Translations under genes and position numbers: made by a program
The notes under the pieces: generated by a model
Databases searched by the model: none
What the model saw: only the letters and a program-made list of their open reading frames with translations
Told to the model about the DNA's origin: nothing
Source: Phaeobacter piscinae
GTDB lineage: Bacteria; Pseudomonadota; Alphaproteobacteria; Rhodobacterales; Rhodobacteraceae
Length of the DNA: 64,000 nt
Assembly (NCBI RefSeq): GCF_002407245.1
Contig: NZ_CP010681.1
Location: forward strand, 3,543,182 to 3,607,181
Reading direction: 5' to 3'
In this document: positions 46,963 through 55,986 of the stretch, one piece after another
Layout of the letters: the number at the start of each line of letters is the position of its first letter
Position numbering within the stretch: position 1 is the stretch's first letter

Positions 46963-47664
46963 ATGACAGAGCGGACAAAAACCGGCTTTCAGGACGTCCG
47001 TGATGAGGTGCTGAAACGCATTCAGGACCGGGTCTGGGGGCAGGGTGATCTATTGCCGACCGAGCAGGAGCTTGCAGAAGAATTTGGCTGCGCCCGCGCC
47101 ACGGTAAACCGCGCGCTGCGGGAACTGGCAGATCGCGGCATCATTGACCGCAAACGCAAAAGCGGCACACGGGTGGCAGTGTTACCCGTGAAACAAGCCA
47201 AGCTCGAAATCACCCTGACCCGCCAGTTGGTCGAGGATCGCAACGCTAATTACCGCTATGCGCTGGTCCACCGGGAGGAGGTCCCGGCGCCGGGATGGCT
47301 GTCATCGCAGCTTCAGCTGGCGGCTGACACCCCGGTGCTGCACATCCGTGCGATGCACTACGGTGACAATCACCCGTTTCAGTTCGAAGATCGCTGGATC
47401 AATATTGCCGCTGTGCCCGGCGTTACTGCGGCTGACTTCAGTACCGTCGGGCCTAATGAATGGCTATTGGCCGAGGTGCCGTTTTCGACGGCGGAACTCA
47501 GCTTTGGGGCAATTGCTGCGGATGCGGCGCTTGCCGAATACCTAGCTTGTCCGATTGCTGCGCCATTGTTTCAAATGGAGCGCACGACGTGGTTTCAGGC
47601 GCAGCCGGTGACTTTTGTCAGGATGAGTTTCCATCCGGGCTATCAGATGCGCAGCCGCTACTGA
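46963..47664 (+). CDS. hutC: Histidine utilisation repressor HutC
   Basis: 233 residues. GntR winged helix (1-75: QDVRDEVLKRIQDRVWGQGD, then EEFGCARATVNRALRELAD as recognition helix) and a UTRA ligand domain (~90-230: LQLAADTPVLHIRAMHYGDN, PFQFEDRWINIAAVPGV, FHPGYQMRSRY). HutC normally binds hut promoters and is released by urocanate. Gene order hutF-hutC, divergent from hutIHGU, and the palindrome at 45489-45504 support this. Confidence 0.95.
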   Translation: MTERTKTGFQDVRDEVLKRIQDRVWGQGDLLPTEQELAEEFGCARATVNRALRELADRGIIDRKRKSGTRVAVLPVKQAKLEITLTRQLVEDRNANYRYALVHREEVPAPGWLSSQLQLAADTPVLHIRAMHYGDNHPFQFEDRWINIAAVPGVTAADFSTVGPNEWLLAEVPFSTAELSFGAIAADAALAEYLACPIAAPLFQMERTTWFQAQPVTFVRMSFHPGYQMRSRY

Positions 47665-47736
47665 CCGGGCGCGTTGCTGCGCGCGGCAGTTTGGCTTGTA
47701 TTGACCAAACCCCCGTCACAGGGATATGGCGAGCGC

Positions 47737-48084
47737 ATGGAAAAAAAGAAAATCTCCCGTCAGCAGGTCTACACGCTTGTGGTGCAGATCGGGCGCAAGG
47801 AAGGTGATGGCCTTCCCGAAGGGGCCACTGGTGCAGCCCTGATGATCTACGCCTCCGGCGTTGATGAGGCTGAGGCCGTGCGTGAAACCGTTGCTATCCT
47901 GAAGCAGGCCGACACAGCGCCGCTGGATGTCACCGGCTATGGGACTTTGGCTGACCGTGAGGCCGAGGATCAAGACATCTCGGACGAAGAGCGGGCGCTG
48001 ATGCAGCGGGCGCTGGACGAGAATTCGGTGATTGTCGCGCAGATGACGCCGTTCTTTGAGGACGGGCCTGCAACTCTGCACTGA
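47737..48084 (+). CDS. Hypothetical protein downstream of hutC
   Basis: 115 residues from the ATG at 47737; the region upstream to 47674 is open but contains no better start. Mixed alpha/beta with KKKISRQQVYTLVVQIGRKE, GAALMIYASGVDEAEAVRET, then an acidic linker (EAEDQDISDEERALMQRAL) and C-terminal SVIVAQMTPFFED. No signal peptide, no Cys, no known motif. I do not recognise the family. It lies 72 bases after hutC, so it may be read through from the hut control region. Confidence 0.7.
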   Translation: MEKKKISRQQVYTLVVQIGRKEGDGLPEGATGAALMIYASGVDEAEAVRETVAILKQADTAPLDVTGYGTLADREAEDQDISDEERALMQRALDENSVIVAQMTPFFEDGPATLH

Positions 48085-48163
48085 TGGCGGGCGGACCTCT
48101 GGCGTCCCTGACATAGCGCGGTCTTGGGGTTGGCTTGATGCAGGCCGCCCTGGTCACGTGTGG

Positions 48164-49219
48164 TCAGGGCGCCTTGCCAAACCACTTACGGTAGATGTCG
48201 CCATATTCGCCGTTTTCGCGCAGGGCCAGCAGGGCGCGGTTGATCTCTTCCAGATGTGGTGAGCCGTCCGGCAGCAACAAGCCATAGTCCTCGCGCAGGA
48301 ACACCTGACCAACCGCGCGCCCATGCAGGCGACCGTTGTCTTCCATATAGTGATCCAGTACGGGGGCATCGAACACCACAACCCGTGTATTGCCGCTTTC
48401 AAAATCGCTCAGCAGTGAGGCCAGATCCGAGAACCCGCGATAGCTGATATCGCGCCGCTCGAGGAAGCGGGCGGCTGTGGACTCAGCGAGGGTGCCGACG
48501 TCTTTGTCATAGAGGTCATTGACAGAGTTGATCGATCCGCTGATCGCCTCAACCGTCATAACGGCGGTGATCTTGGCAACGAAGAGAGACACCACGAACA
48601 ATGAGGACACGACAAGAATCACGCCAAAGATCCGCCCGATCGGCGTGCGCGGGACCCGCTCCTCAAACCCGCCGTTGACGACGAGGTTCAATGCCCACCA
48701 GAACGACGGGAACCAGGCCTCTTTCAGAGGGCGGTCGAAATAGGGTTGTGCGCGCCGTTCCAGCCCCCACATCAGCATGCCTCCCCCCATCAGCAAGACG
48801 ACCGCAATTGCGATCGCAATCATCAGATCAGCGGAGAACAGCACCCGGATCAGCGAGGGTGAACGCACATCAGCCGCCGCCACCATGATCCGCAGACCAC
48901 TCTCAAAGATGGGGTGGCTGAAATCCATATCGGTTTCGCGCGCTGCGGTGATGGAGATATTGGCCGCCGCCATATCCACCTCACCCGTGCGCACCATTTC
49001 CAGCATCTCGCCAAAGGTATCGGCGCGGATCAGCTGATAATCCCACCCCAACCGGTCAGTCAGGCTGCGCACCAGATCAATGGAAAACCCGGTCTCACGG
49101 TCCCCTTCCATCATCGAAAATGGAGGCCGCGTTACGGTGCTGACGGTCAGGGTCTCGGCAGTCGCCGCCAGCCCCCACAACAGGTAGATCAGGACAAAAG
49201 GAGCAAAGAAGCGGCGCAA
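48164..49219 (-). CDS. Prokaryotic ionotropic glutamate receptor-like channel (SBP halves split by a two-helix pore)
   Basis: 351 residues from a TTG at 49219, chosen because it starts a signal peptide (RRFFAPFVLIYLLWGLAATA); the frame is open to a TTG at 49285. Ligand half S1 (~22-123: TVSTVTRPPFSMMEGDRETGFSIDL begins it) and S2 (~226-348, ending GEYGDIYRKWFGKAP) form an SBP_bac_3 domain. Between them are TM1 (~131-151), a re-entrant loop (PSFWWALNLVVNGGFEERVP) and TM2 (~195-219). The layout matches GluR0-type receptors, but the K+ filter TVGYG is replaced by residues 182-187 NGGFEE. Ion selectivity and ligand are unknown. Confidence 0.78.
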   Translation of the reverse strand: MRRFFAPFVLIYLLWGLAATAETLTVSTVTRPPFSMMEGDRETGFSIDLVRSLTDRLGWDYQLIRADTFGEMLEMVRTGEVDMAAANISITAARETDMDFSHPIFESGLRIMVAAADVRSPSLIRVLFSADLMIAIAIAVVLLMGGGMLMWGLERRAQPYFDRPLKEAWFPSFWWALNLVVNGGFEERVPRTPIGRIFGVILVVSSLFVVSLFVAKITAVMTVEAISGSINSVNDLYDKDVGTLAESTAARFLERRDISYRGFSDLASLLSDFESGNTRVVVFDAPVLDHYMEDNGRLHGRAVGQVFLREDYGLLLPDGSPHLEEINRALLALRENGEYGDIYRKWFGKAP

Positions 49220-49294
49220 CGGAACGATAGAACCCCATGAGACATCATTCGTTTTGTCCTTAGAATGTCCCAAAGCCTCAGGCAAGTGTCGCAG

Positions 49295-50422
49295 TCAGGC
49301 GATGCGCCGTTCTGCCAAAACTGCGGCATCAAAGCTGCGCAATAATGGGGCTGGATCCATGGCATGTTCGGGGAGTGTATTGCGATCCAGATGGGACAGC
49401 GCGCTGGCCTCATAGGCGCTGCGCTTTCTTCGCAGGCGACCCAAATACAGGCTTTCGACGGCCGTGCCCGCTGCGATGAAGCGCTGATGACGTGGCAGTA
49501 TCAGTTGGGTCAGTTCAATCAATGGGCAAGGACCGTCAGGTCTGCTGTGCAGCGCAACCGTCGTTGGTGCGGCCACCGCAGTTCCCTGAAGCATCTCCGC
49601 TGTCAGGCGAACATCCGGGCGACCAAAGAGGTAATCCACATCCGTGCCGGAAATCACCAACCGCTGCTGTGGCGCCAGCAAAAGATCCTCAGTCAGCCCA
49701 AAGAATGGCGCCCTCAGACGCATGGGGGCATCGTGACCGGTGGCTGGGACGCGGCGGTCGATGCGATGCAGAACAGGCACGGCATCGCCCTCGGGTGTCA
49801 GCACCAGATCTCCGCGCCGCAGCTGTCCCAGCGATGTCTCTCCATCGGGGGTGGCAATCTTTGTCTCTGGTATCAGCCCGGCAAGCGGCGTTAATGGCAC
49901 GATGTCGGAGTTCAGCGAAACGGCCCGCAGCCCGCAGACCTCCGCCGTGGCTGGCAGCAGCGACAGCAGTGTTTTTGCGTCCCGTACCCGCAATGGTGGA
50001 GGGGATGAAATCTCCACGGTCGCGATGTTTCCGCCCGAACCGGTCATCAGCGCCAACCGCCCCCAGCGCAAGAGGCTGTCCCAGGAATAGATCAGCCGCG
50101 CTGCATCGCTTTCGGTGCTCGGAGCGGTGCCGGCAATGATCCGGTGCTCTAGTTGGCAGCCCGGTTGGCAAAGGGTCAGCGTGATGTCACGGCCCAGATT
50201 TCGCTTCACACGCAGCAGGAGGGGCCAGTCCTCTGGATCCTTTATTGTTCGCTCCAGCAGAAGCAGATCACCGCTTGGGCGCGACTCATTCAGAGATAAA
50301 TCCAGACAGAGGCTGCCCCTTGTCATCAGGGCGTCGTCGGGGCGGGCAGGACTGCAGATGTTCTGCCGCATCGCCAGTGCGACCCCCTTTCGGTCGATGC
50401 TATGTGCCGCCACCCAACTCAT
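49295..50422 (-). CDS. Hint-domain-like protein lacking the catalytic Cys
   Basis: 375 residues from the ATG at 50422, 4 bases after the upstream gene's stop. Residues 1-190 are unassigned. The C-terminal half follows the Hint_2 (PF13403) pattern: ATPDGETSLGQLRRGDLVLTPEG, DAPMRLRAPFFGLTEDLLLAPQQRLVI, then PCPLIELTQLILPRHQRFIAAGTAVESLYLG. Where active Hint_2 domains have IPCF, this protein has IPET, so the nucleophile for self-cleavage is missing. It ends 9 bases before the first possible start of the channel gene. Confidence 0.72.
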   Translation of the reverse strand: MSWVAAHSIDRKGVALAMRQNICSPARPDDALMTRGSLCLDLSLNESRPSGDLLLLERTIKDPEDWPLLLRVKRNLGRDITLTLCQPGCQLEHRIIAGTAPSTESDAARLIYSWDSLLRWGRLALMTGSGGNIATVEISSPPPLRVRDAKTLLSLLPATAEVCGLRAVSLNSDIVPLTPLAGLIPETKIATPDGETSLGQLRRGDLVLTPEGDAVPVLHRIDRRVPATGHDAPMRLRAPFFGLTEDLLLAPQQRLVISGTDVDYLFGRPDVRLTAEMLQGTAVAAPTTVALHSRPDGPCPLIELTQLILPRHQRFIAAGTAVESLYLGRLRRKRSAYEASALSHLDRNTLPEHAMDPAPLLRSFDAAVLAERRIA

Positions 50423-50426
50423 CAGA

Positions 50427-52001
50427 TCAGCGCTCACCAAGCGTGGCTGAAAGCAAACGCGCCTCGTAGCTGCGCAGACTGGGGCGGGCTGCCGGGCCAT
50501 AGCCCTCGCCGGTGCGGGGGTCGAGGTCCGGGAAGAGCGCTTGCAATTCCTCTAGGACACCAAGGTCAAACTGCCGACTGGTTTGCGGTCCGGGTAGGAA
50601 GCTCTCGGTCACCAAACCTTCACTGATGACCAGCTGATGATCATCGAACAGCACATGGACATAGGTGACCTCGCCACCGGGCTTACGTGTGATCGACCGG
50701 TCGTTGACCAAATCTTTGGCCGCGACCAGGACTTCATGCGCGCCAAACAGCATTTCGGCCATCCCGTTGCTCAGCAGCACGCGGTGCTGCGGCGACACCC
50801 AGAGGTCACCATGATCGCCGAGGGCACCAGCCCTGATCTGGATCGGTGCAAAACGCCCTCGCGCCTGTACCTGCCGCGAGCCGATCCAGCGCAGGGGTTG
50901 CAACCCATCGTCGCGGGTCATGACCAAATCACCGGGTTGCAGGGTTTCGACAGGGACCAGTCCCCGGTCTGTCAGCAAACGGCTGCCGGCCACAAAACAG
51001 GGAATGCTTGTTGCCTCCACATAGCCGACATCACTGTTGGTGCCATTGCTGGCCGTATAGGTGAAGGCGAAGTCTTCCACATCGCCATCACCGATTAGGG
51101 TCAAGGTGCCATTTGCATTGAGCTGGACCTGCTGGCCGGTGCCCAGCGTGATCACATCTCCGGCAACCACTGCGGTGCCGTTGATATGTGTGATGGTCAG
51201 TGCCGTTGCAGAGTTGTTGGTATCATTGGCCAGTACATTGACCACCCGCGATCCATTGGCGTCAACGCGGACAGTATCTGTTTCCGCGATCACTTCGGTC
51301 TGCGCCGAGTCGGCGGCGATCAGCAGGTTACTGTCGTAGCTGCCGTCCGACACATCGGCGATACCGATCCGTATGGTGTTTTCCACACCGGGATCGACCT
51401 GCATGGTCAGCGTCATGGTGACGGTCAGACCGTCCATTTCGGTGTTGTAATCGTCGTTGGCGTTGTCGAGGTAGATGTTGGAGTTATTGCCGGAGTTCAC
51501 ATTGCCCGGATCAGCGTCGCCATTGCCGATCTCCAAGTTCACCATCTGGCCATTGACCCAAACGCCGACGAAATCCTGAAACACCGAGTCTTGGTACTCA
51601 GGGTACTCCTCAGAGGCAAAGACAAACTGCATTGTCATGACGGAGCCATCGGGCACAAAGGTCACATCCAGATAGGAGGCGTCGAACGTCCGTGTGCCCG
51701 CTGCGGCATTGAAGGCCGGATCTCCATTCGGACCATTGCTGGCAGTGGTCTGATTGTTGGACTGATTGGCCTCTCCAGTGGAGTTGGTATAGGCGCTGGC
51801 TTGGCCTGTGGAGAGGATGATGCCGGTATCGGAGGGCGTCGCGCCGGGTGCGATTGTGTCACCGTCGGAATAAATCGCCGAGGCGCGGGTGTCGCCGGTG
51901 TAGCTGGCGTTTACCACCTGCACGCTGTCGCCAAAGATGGTCTCGGCCATCTGTTCCGCAGTCGCGTTGATATTATATGTCAGCTCGGATGCTGCAACCA
52001 T
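50427..52001 (-). CDS. Choice-of-anchor-L domain protein with C-terminal Hint domain
   Basis: 524 residues from the ATG at 52001; upstream codons to 52055 are open but look non-coding. Residues ~10-235 form a choice-of-anchor-L domain with the signature FVFASEEYPEYQDS (127-140) and VGVWVNGQMVNL. Residues ~240-332 look like a cadherin-like/tandem repeat (VVNVLANDTNNSATALTITH). A Hint_2 domain begins at Cys335 in IPCFVAGSRLLTDRGLVPVE and runs through SPQHRVLLSNG and FDDHQLVISEGLVTES. No signal peptide is seen; such roseobacter proteins are thought to be exported and may self-cleave. Function is unknown. Confidence 0.8.
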   Translation of the reverse strand: MVAASELTYNINATAEQMAETIFGDSVQVVNASYTGDTRASAIYSDGDTIAPGATPSDTGIILSTGQASAYTNSTGEANQSNNQTTASNGPNGDPAFNAAAGTRTFDASYLDVTFVPDGSVMTMQFVFASEEYPEYQDSVFQDFVGVWVNGQMVNLEIGNGDADPGNVNSGNNSNIYLDNANDDYNTEMDGLTVTMTLTMQVDPGVENTIRIGIADVSDGSYDSNLLIAADSAQTEVIAETDTVRVDANGSRVVNVLANDTNNSATALTITHINGTAVVAGDVITLGTGQQVQLNANGTLTLIGDGDVEDFAFTYTASNGTNSDVGYVEATSIPCFVAGSRLLTDRGLVPVETLQPGDLVMTRDDGLQPLRWIGSRQVQARGRFAPIQIRAGALGDHGDLWVSPQHRVLLSNGMAEMLFGAHEVLVAAKDLVNDRSITRKPGGEVTYVHVLFDDHQLVISEGLVTESFLPGPQTSRQFDLGVLEELQALFPDLDPRTGEGYGPAARPSLRSYEARLLSATLGER

Positions 52002-52434
52002 TGCTCTGTCCCATCTCTGCACGATGAGGCACCGCATGGTCCAGGATCGTGGCACCGCTACGGCGGCTGCCAGTTGCGTCTCTCTCTCCTATAGGGAGAA
52101 TGAGATAACGCTCTGCCCTGTCTGCCCTGTGGCCCCGCTGTTACGGTGGTTCCACAGCATCTGATGCTCTGCCTCGAGTCGTAATTAAGATTTCATTAAC
52201 ATTTCCACCGTCGGTTTGTCCGGCCCGCTTGGACGGCACGGCGGAATAACGCAGGTCTGCGCGGCATTTGCGCCACAAACTGGTTGCCGAGGCTCTCGGG
52301 TTTTCGAGCGGTGGAGCGGGCATGTGGGATCGACCCTCGTAGGTCGTGGAGATTTGCACCATGGCCCAAACCGGGGTAGCCAGTGGTCGCAGACCAGGGC
52401 CAGAGACGCACCGGCCCATATCCGGAGGACCCAA
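52002..52434. other. 433-base divergent intergenic region
   Basis: It lies between the choice-of-anchor-L/Hint gene and dapE. Besides the CtrA-type site at 52185-52200 it contains an 8-base palindrome CCTATAGG (52088-52095) near the Hint side. Stretches around 52300-52380 look vaguely like a tRNA T-arm on the minus strand, but no acceptor stem closes. No gene is supported. Confidence 0.5.
52185..52200 (+). promoter_or_regulatory. Full CtrA-type binding site (TTAA-N7-TTAAC)
   Basis: TTAA (52185-52188), seven bases, then TTAAC (52196-52200): an exact match to the full CtrA consensus known from Caulobacter and used in Rhodobacteraceae. It sits 184 bases upstream of the Hint/choice-of-anchor-L ATG and 235 bases upstream of dapE. 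Binding is inferred. Confidence 0.55.
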
Positions 52435-53592
52435 ATGACGCATTCGCCACTCGACCCGCAACAGCTGACCGCCGATTTGATCCGCTGTGCCTCTGTCACG
52501 CCGCAGGAGGGCGGAGCGCTGGTCCTGCTGGACAAGGTGCTGAGTGCGGCTGGTTTCACCTGCACCCGTGTGGATCGTGGCGAGGTCAGCAACCTAATCG
52601 CCCGTTGGGGTGACAAGGGCCATCCCCGCACCATGGGCTTCAACGGCCATACCGATGTGGTGCCGGTTGGCGACACCGCCGCCTGGACCGTTGACCCTTT
52701 TGGGGCTGAGGAGAAAGACGGCTTTCTTTATGGGCGAGGGGCGACGGATATGAAATCCGGCGTTGCCGCCTTTGTAGCTGCGGCTGTCGATCTGGTGCAG
52801 ACCACACCGCCTGAGGGGGCGATTCTCTTGACCATCACTGGCGACGAAGAAGGTGATGCCATCGATGGCACGACCGCGTTGCTGGACCATATGGATCGCG
52901 TGGGTGAGCAAATGGACGTCTGCCTGGTGGGAGAGCCGACCTGCCCCAATGAGATGGGGGAGATGATCAAGATCGGACGTCGTGGATCACTGTCCGCCTG
53001 GTTCACAGTCACCGGCGTGCAGGGTCATTCGGCCTATCCCCACCGCGCCAAGAACCCGCTCAATGCCATGGTGCGCCTGATGGACCGCCTTGCCAGCCAC
53101 GAGTTGGATCAGGGCACGGATCATTTTGATGCCTCTACCCTTGCGGTGGTGACCATCGATACCGGCAACCCGGCGACCAATGTCATCCCGGCGCAGGCGC
53201 GGTCCACGGTCAATATCCGCTTCAACGATGCTCATTCCGGCGCGGCGCTCAGCGATTGGCTGCGCGCAGAAGCGGCGCGTGTCGCAAGCGATTTCGATGT
53301 TGATATCGGGGTTGAGATCAAAATCTCCGGCGAGAGTTTCATCACGCCGCCGGGGCCGCTGTCCGATCTTGTCAGCGCCGCAGTCGAGGCCGAGACCGGT
53401 CGCAAACCTGAACTGTCCACCACTGGCGGCACTTCTGACGCGCGGTTTGTCAAAAATCACTGCCCGGTGGTTGAAGTGGGTTTGGTTGGCAAAACGATGC
53501 ATCAGGTCGATGAACGGGTCGAAATTGCCCAGATCCATCAGCTGAAGTCGATTTATGGCCGCATCCTGCGCGATTATTTCGATCAAGGCTGA
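52435..53592 (+). CDS. dapE: Succinyl-diaminopimelate desuccinylase
   Basis: 385 residues from the ATG at 52435 (GGAGG upstream). M20 di-zinc peptidase fold: [12 protein letters not shown] (first metal His), [15 protein letters not shown] (bridging Asp), [13 protein letters not shown] (catalytic Glu), CLVGEPTC, and the C-terminal [14 protein letters not shown]is. The lid domain has [22 protein letters not shown]. It releases succinate from N-succinyl-LL-diaminopimelate and complements dapD in this window. rnr begins 103 bases downstream. Confidence 0.97.
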   Translation: MTHSPLDPQQLTADLIRCASVTPQEGGALVLLDKVLSAAGFTCTRVDRGEVSNLIARWGDKGHPRTMGFNGHTDVVPVGDTAAWTVDPFGAEEKDGFLYGRGATDMKSGVAAFVAAAVDLVQTTPPEGAILLTITGDEEGDAIDGTTALLDHMDRVGEQMDVCLVGEPTCPNEMGEMIKIGRRGSLSAWFTVTGVQGHSAYPHRAKNPLNAMVRLMDRLASHELDQGTDHFDASTLAVVTIDTGNPATNVIPAQARSTVNIRFNDAHSGAALSDWLRAEAARVASDFDVDIGVEIKISGESFITPPGPLSDLVSAAVEAETGRKPELSTTGGTSDARFVKNHCPVVEVGLVGKTMHQVDERVEIAQIHQLKSIYGRILRDYFDQG

Positions 53593-53695
53593 TCGAATAT
53601 AGAAACTGATACCTGAACAGCGCGCGCCCGGGCAATGACGTCTGCGGCGTGCTTTTCACGATGACCTTGGGGGCTGGGCGTGGTAGCTCAGGCAT

Positions 53696-55966
53696 ATGAC
53701 CCGTATTCCTTCCAAGGCCGAGATCCTCGACTGGATCGCAGCCCATCCGACCCATACCTCCAAACGCGACATCGCCAAAGCTTTCGGCATCAAAGGCTCC
53801 GACAGGATCGATCTGAAACGGATCCTCAAAGAGCTTGAGGCTGAAGGTCATCTGGAAAAGCGTAAAAAGACCTACCGCGACCCTGAGCGCCTGCCCCCGG
53901 TCAGCGTTCTGCAAATCAAAGCGCCGGATGGCGATGGCGATCTTTTTGCACGGCCGCTGGAATGGCATGGGGAAGGGGTCGAACCTGTCGTTCTGGTGAT
54001 GCCGCGCGCATCAGACCCCGCGCTGGGCGAGGGGGACCGCATTTTGGCCCGTCTAACCGTGGTTCAGGATGCCGATTATCACTACGAGGCCCGGTTGATC
54101 CGCCGCATCGGCACCAATCCGCGCCGGGTGATCGGGATCTTCCGCAAGGGTGACGAAGGCGGGCGTATCGTGCCCATCGACAAATCCGCCTCCACGGAGT
54201 GGGACGTTGCGGAAAACGCCACCCACGGCGCGCGCGACGGCGAACTGGTTGAGGCAGAACAGGCCGGACCGAAATCGCGCCTTGGCCTGCCACGCGCCCG
54301 CGTGGTGGAGCGGCTGGGCGATCCATCGGCGCCCAAGGCGGTGTCGCTGATTGCGATTCATCAGCATGGTATCCCTGACCATTTTCCGGATGAGGTCATC
54401 GCCGAGGCTGATGCCGCCAAACCGATGGGTCTGAAGGGACGTGAAGATCTGCGGGATCTGCCGTTGGTCACCATCGACCCTGCGGATGCGCGTGATCATG
54501 ACGACGCTTGCTATGCCCATGCCGATGATGATCCCAAAAACCCCGGTGGCCATGTCATCTGGGTCGCGATTGCCGATGTCGCCGCCTATGTGCAGCCGGG
54601 GTCAGCGCTGGACCGCGAGGCGCGCAAACGTGGCAATTCAAGCTATTTCCCGGATCGAGTTGTGCCGATGCTGCCGGACCGGTTGTCAGGTGACCTGTGC
54701 AGTCTGCACGAAGGGGTGCCGCGGGCCTGCATCGCGGTGCGGATGCAAATTGATGTAGATGGCAATAAAATCGCTCATCGCTTTGTGCGGGGGTTGATGC
54801 GGTCGGCGGCATCCTTGCATTACGCTGAGGTGCAAGAGGCGATGGATGGCGCGCCAACGGATCGCACAGGCCCCTTCCTGGAGCCTGTGATCAAGCCGCT
54901 CTACGCCGCCTACGCTGCGTTGGTCAAAGCCCGGGCAGAGCGCCAGCCGCTGGATCTGGACCTGCCGGAACGCAAAATCGTCCTGGATGAGAAGGGCACA
55001 GTCGTTTCGGTGAATTTCCGCGACCGTCTGGACGCGCATAAGCTGATTGAGGAATTCATGGTGCTGGCCAATGTGGCAGCCGCGGAAACCCTGATCAAGA
55101 AGCGCACGCCGTTGTTGTTCCGCGTGCATGAGGAACCGGCACCGGAGAAGCTGGAAGCGTTGCGTGAGACCGCCCGTGCCGCCGGTCTGTCGTTGGCGAA
55201 GGGGCAGGTCTTGCAGACCCGCCACCTGAATGCGCTGCTGAACGGGGCCGCCGGGACCGATGATGCGGAGCTGATCAATATCTCCACCCTGCGATCCATG
55301 CAGCAGGCCTATTATGGGCCGGAGAACTTCGGCCATTTCGGTCTGGCCCTGCGAAATTACGCACATTTCACCTCACCCATCCGCCGCTATGCCGACCTGA
55401 TCGTGCATCGTGCTCTGATCACCGCTCATGGTTGGGGTGATGACGGGCTGGACAGTGCCGAGATCGAACGGCTCGAACAGACTGCCACCCATATTTCAGA
55501 GACCGAACGCCGGTCGATGATGGCCGAACGGGACACCACAGATCGCTATCTTGCCGCCTATCTGGCGGAACGGGTCGGCAATGAATTTGAGGGGCGTATC
55601 AGCGGCATTGCCCGCTTTGGCGCCTTTGTGAAACTGGATGAGACCGGGGCTGATGGTCTGGTGCCGGTGCGCTCTATCGGGCGGGAGTTTTTCCATTTCG
55701 ATGCCGAGGCCGGAACCCTGATGGGCGCTGATACCGGCCTGATCATCGCCATCGGCCAGCGGGTAAAGGTGCGTCTGGCACAGGCCACTCCGGTGACCGG
55801 AGGGCTGGAACTGGAATTGCTGTCGATCGAGGACAAACCGATGCCAGCGGGCGGCGGTGGCGGGCGGCGCAGCCCGGCGGGTCGATCTGTGAAACGCAAA
55901 TCCGCTAAGGCAAAGGCCAAGCGCAGCAAGATCAAGCGCAAGGTGGAACGCAAGCGCCGCAGCTGA
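53696..55966 (+). CDS. rnr: Ribonuclease R (RNB-family 3'-5' exoribonuclease)
   Basis: 756 residues. An N-terminal winged-helix domain (TSKRDIAKAFGIKGSDRIDL) and cold-shock domains precede the RNB catalytic region with DLPLVTIDPADARDHDDACY (metal Asp cluster, ~258-277), VAIADVAAYVQPGSALD and TSPIRRYADLIVHRAL. An S1 domain (GRISGIARFGAFVKLDETG) and a Lys/Arg-rich tail end the protein. It degrades structured RNA and helps rRNA and tmRNA quality control. Confidence 0.97.
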   Translation: MTRIPSKAEILDWIAAHPTHTSKRDIAKAFGIKGSDRIDLKRILKELEAEGHLEKRKKTYRDPERLPPVSVLQIKAPDGDGDLFARPLEWHGEGVEPVVLVMPRASDPALGEGDRILARLTVVQDADYHYEARLIRRIGTNPRRVIGIFRKGDEGGRIVPIDKSASTEWDVAENATHGARDGELVEAEQAGPKSRLGLPRARVVERLGDPSAPKAVSLIAIHQHGIPDHFPDEVIAEADAAKPMGLKGREDLRDLPLVTIDPADARDHDDACYAHADDDPKNPGGHVIWVAIADVAAYVQPGSALDREARKRGNSSYFPDRVVPMLPDRLSGDLCSLHEGVPRACIAVRMQIDVDGNKIAHRFVRGLMRSAASLHYAEVQEAMDGAPTDRTGPFLEPVIKPLYAAYAALVKARAERQPLDLDLPERKIVLDEKGTVVSVNFRDRLDAHKLIEEFMVLANVAAAETLIKKRTPLLFRVHEEPAPEKLEALRETARAAGLSLAKGQVLQTRHLNALLNGAAGTDDAELINISTLRSMQQAYYGPENFGHFGLALRNYAHFTSPIRRYADLIVHRALITAHGWGDDGLDSAEIERLEQTATHISETERRSMMAERDTTDRYLAAYLAERVGNEFEGRISGIARFGAFVKLDETGADGLVPVRSIGREFFHFDAEAGTLMGADTGLIIAIGQRVKVRLAQATPVTGGLELELLSIEDKPMPAGGGGGRRSPAGRSVKRKSAKAKAKRSKIKRKVERKRRS

Positions 55967-55986
55967 TTTGACTGCGCCTTGCAGCC

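Noticed and set aside
50400..52055. Inteins as an explanation for the Hint domains
   Set aside because: The Hint regions are at the protein C-termini with no downstream extein and no endonuclease, so Hint_2-type autoprocessing fits better than an intein.
52290..52380. tRNA-like pattern on the minus strand (GGTCGATCCC and a CCCGCTCCA-like end)
   Set aside because: No matching acceptor 5' strand, the T-arm stem does not pair and no D-arm or anticodon stem can be drawn.
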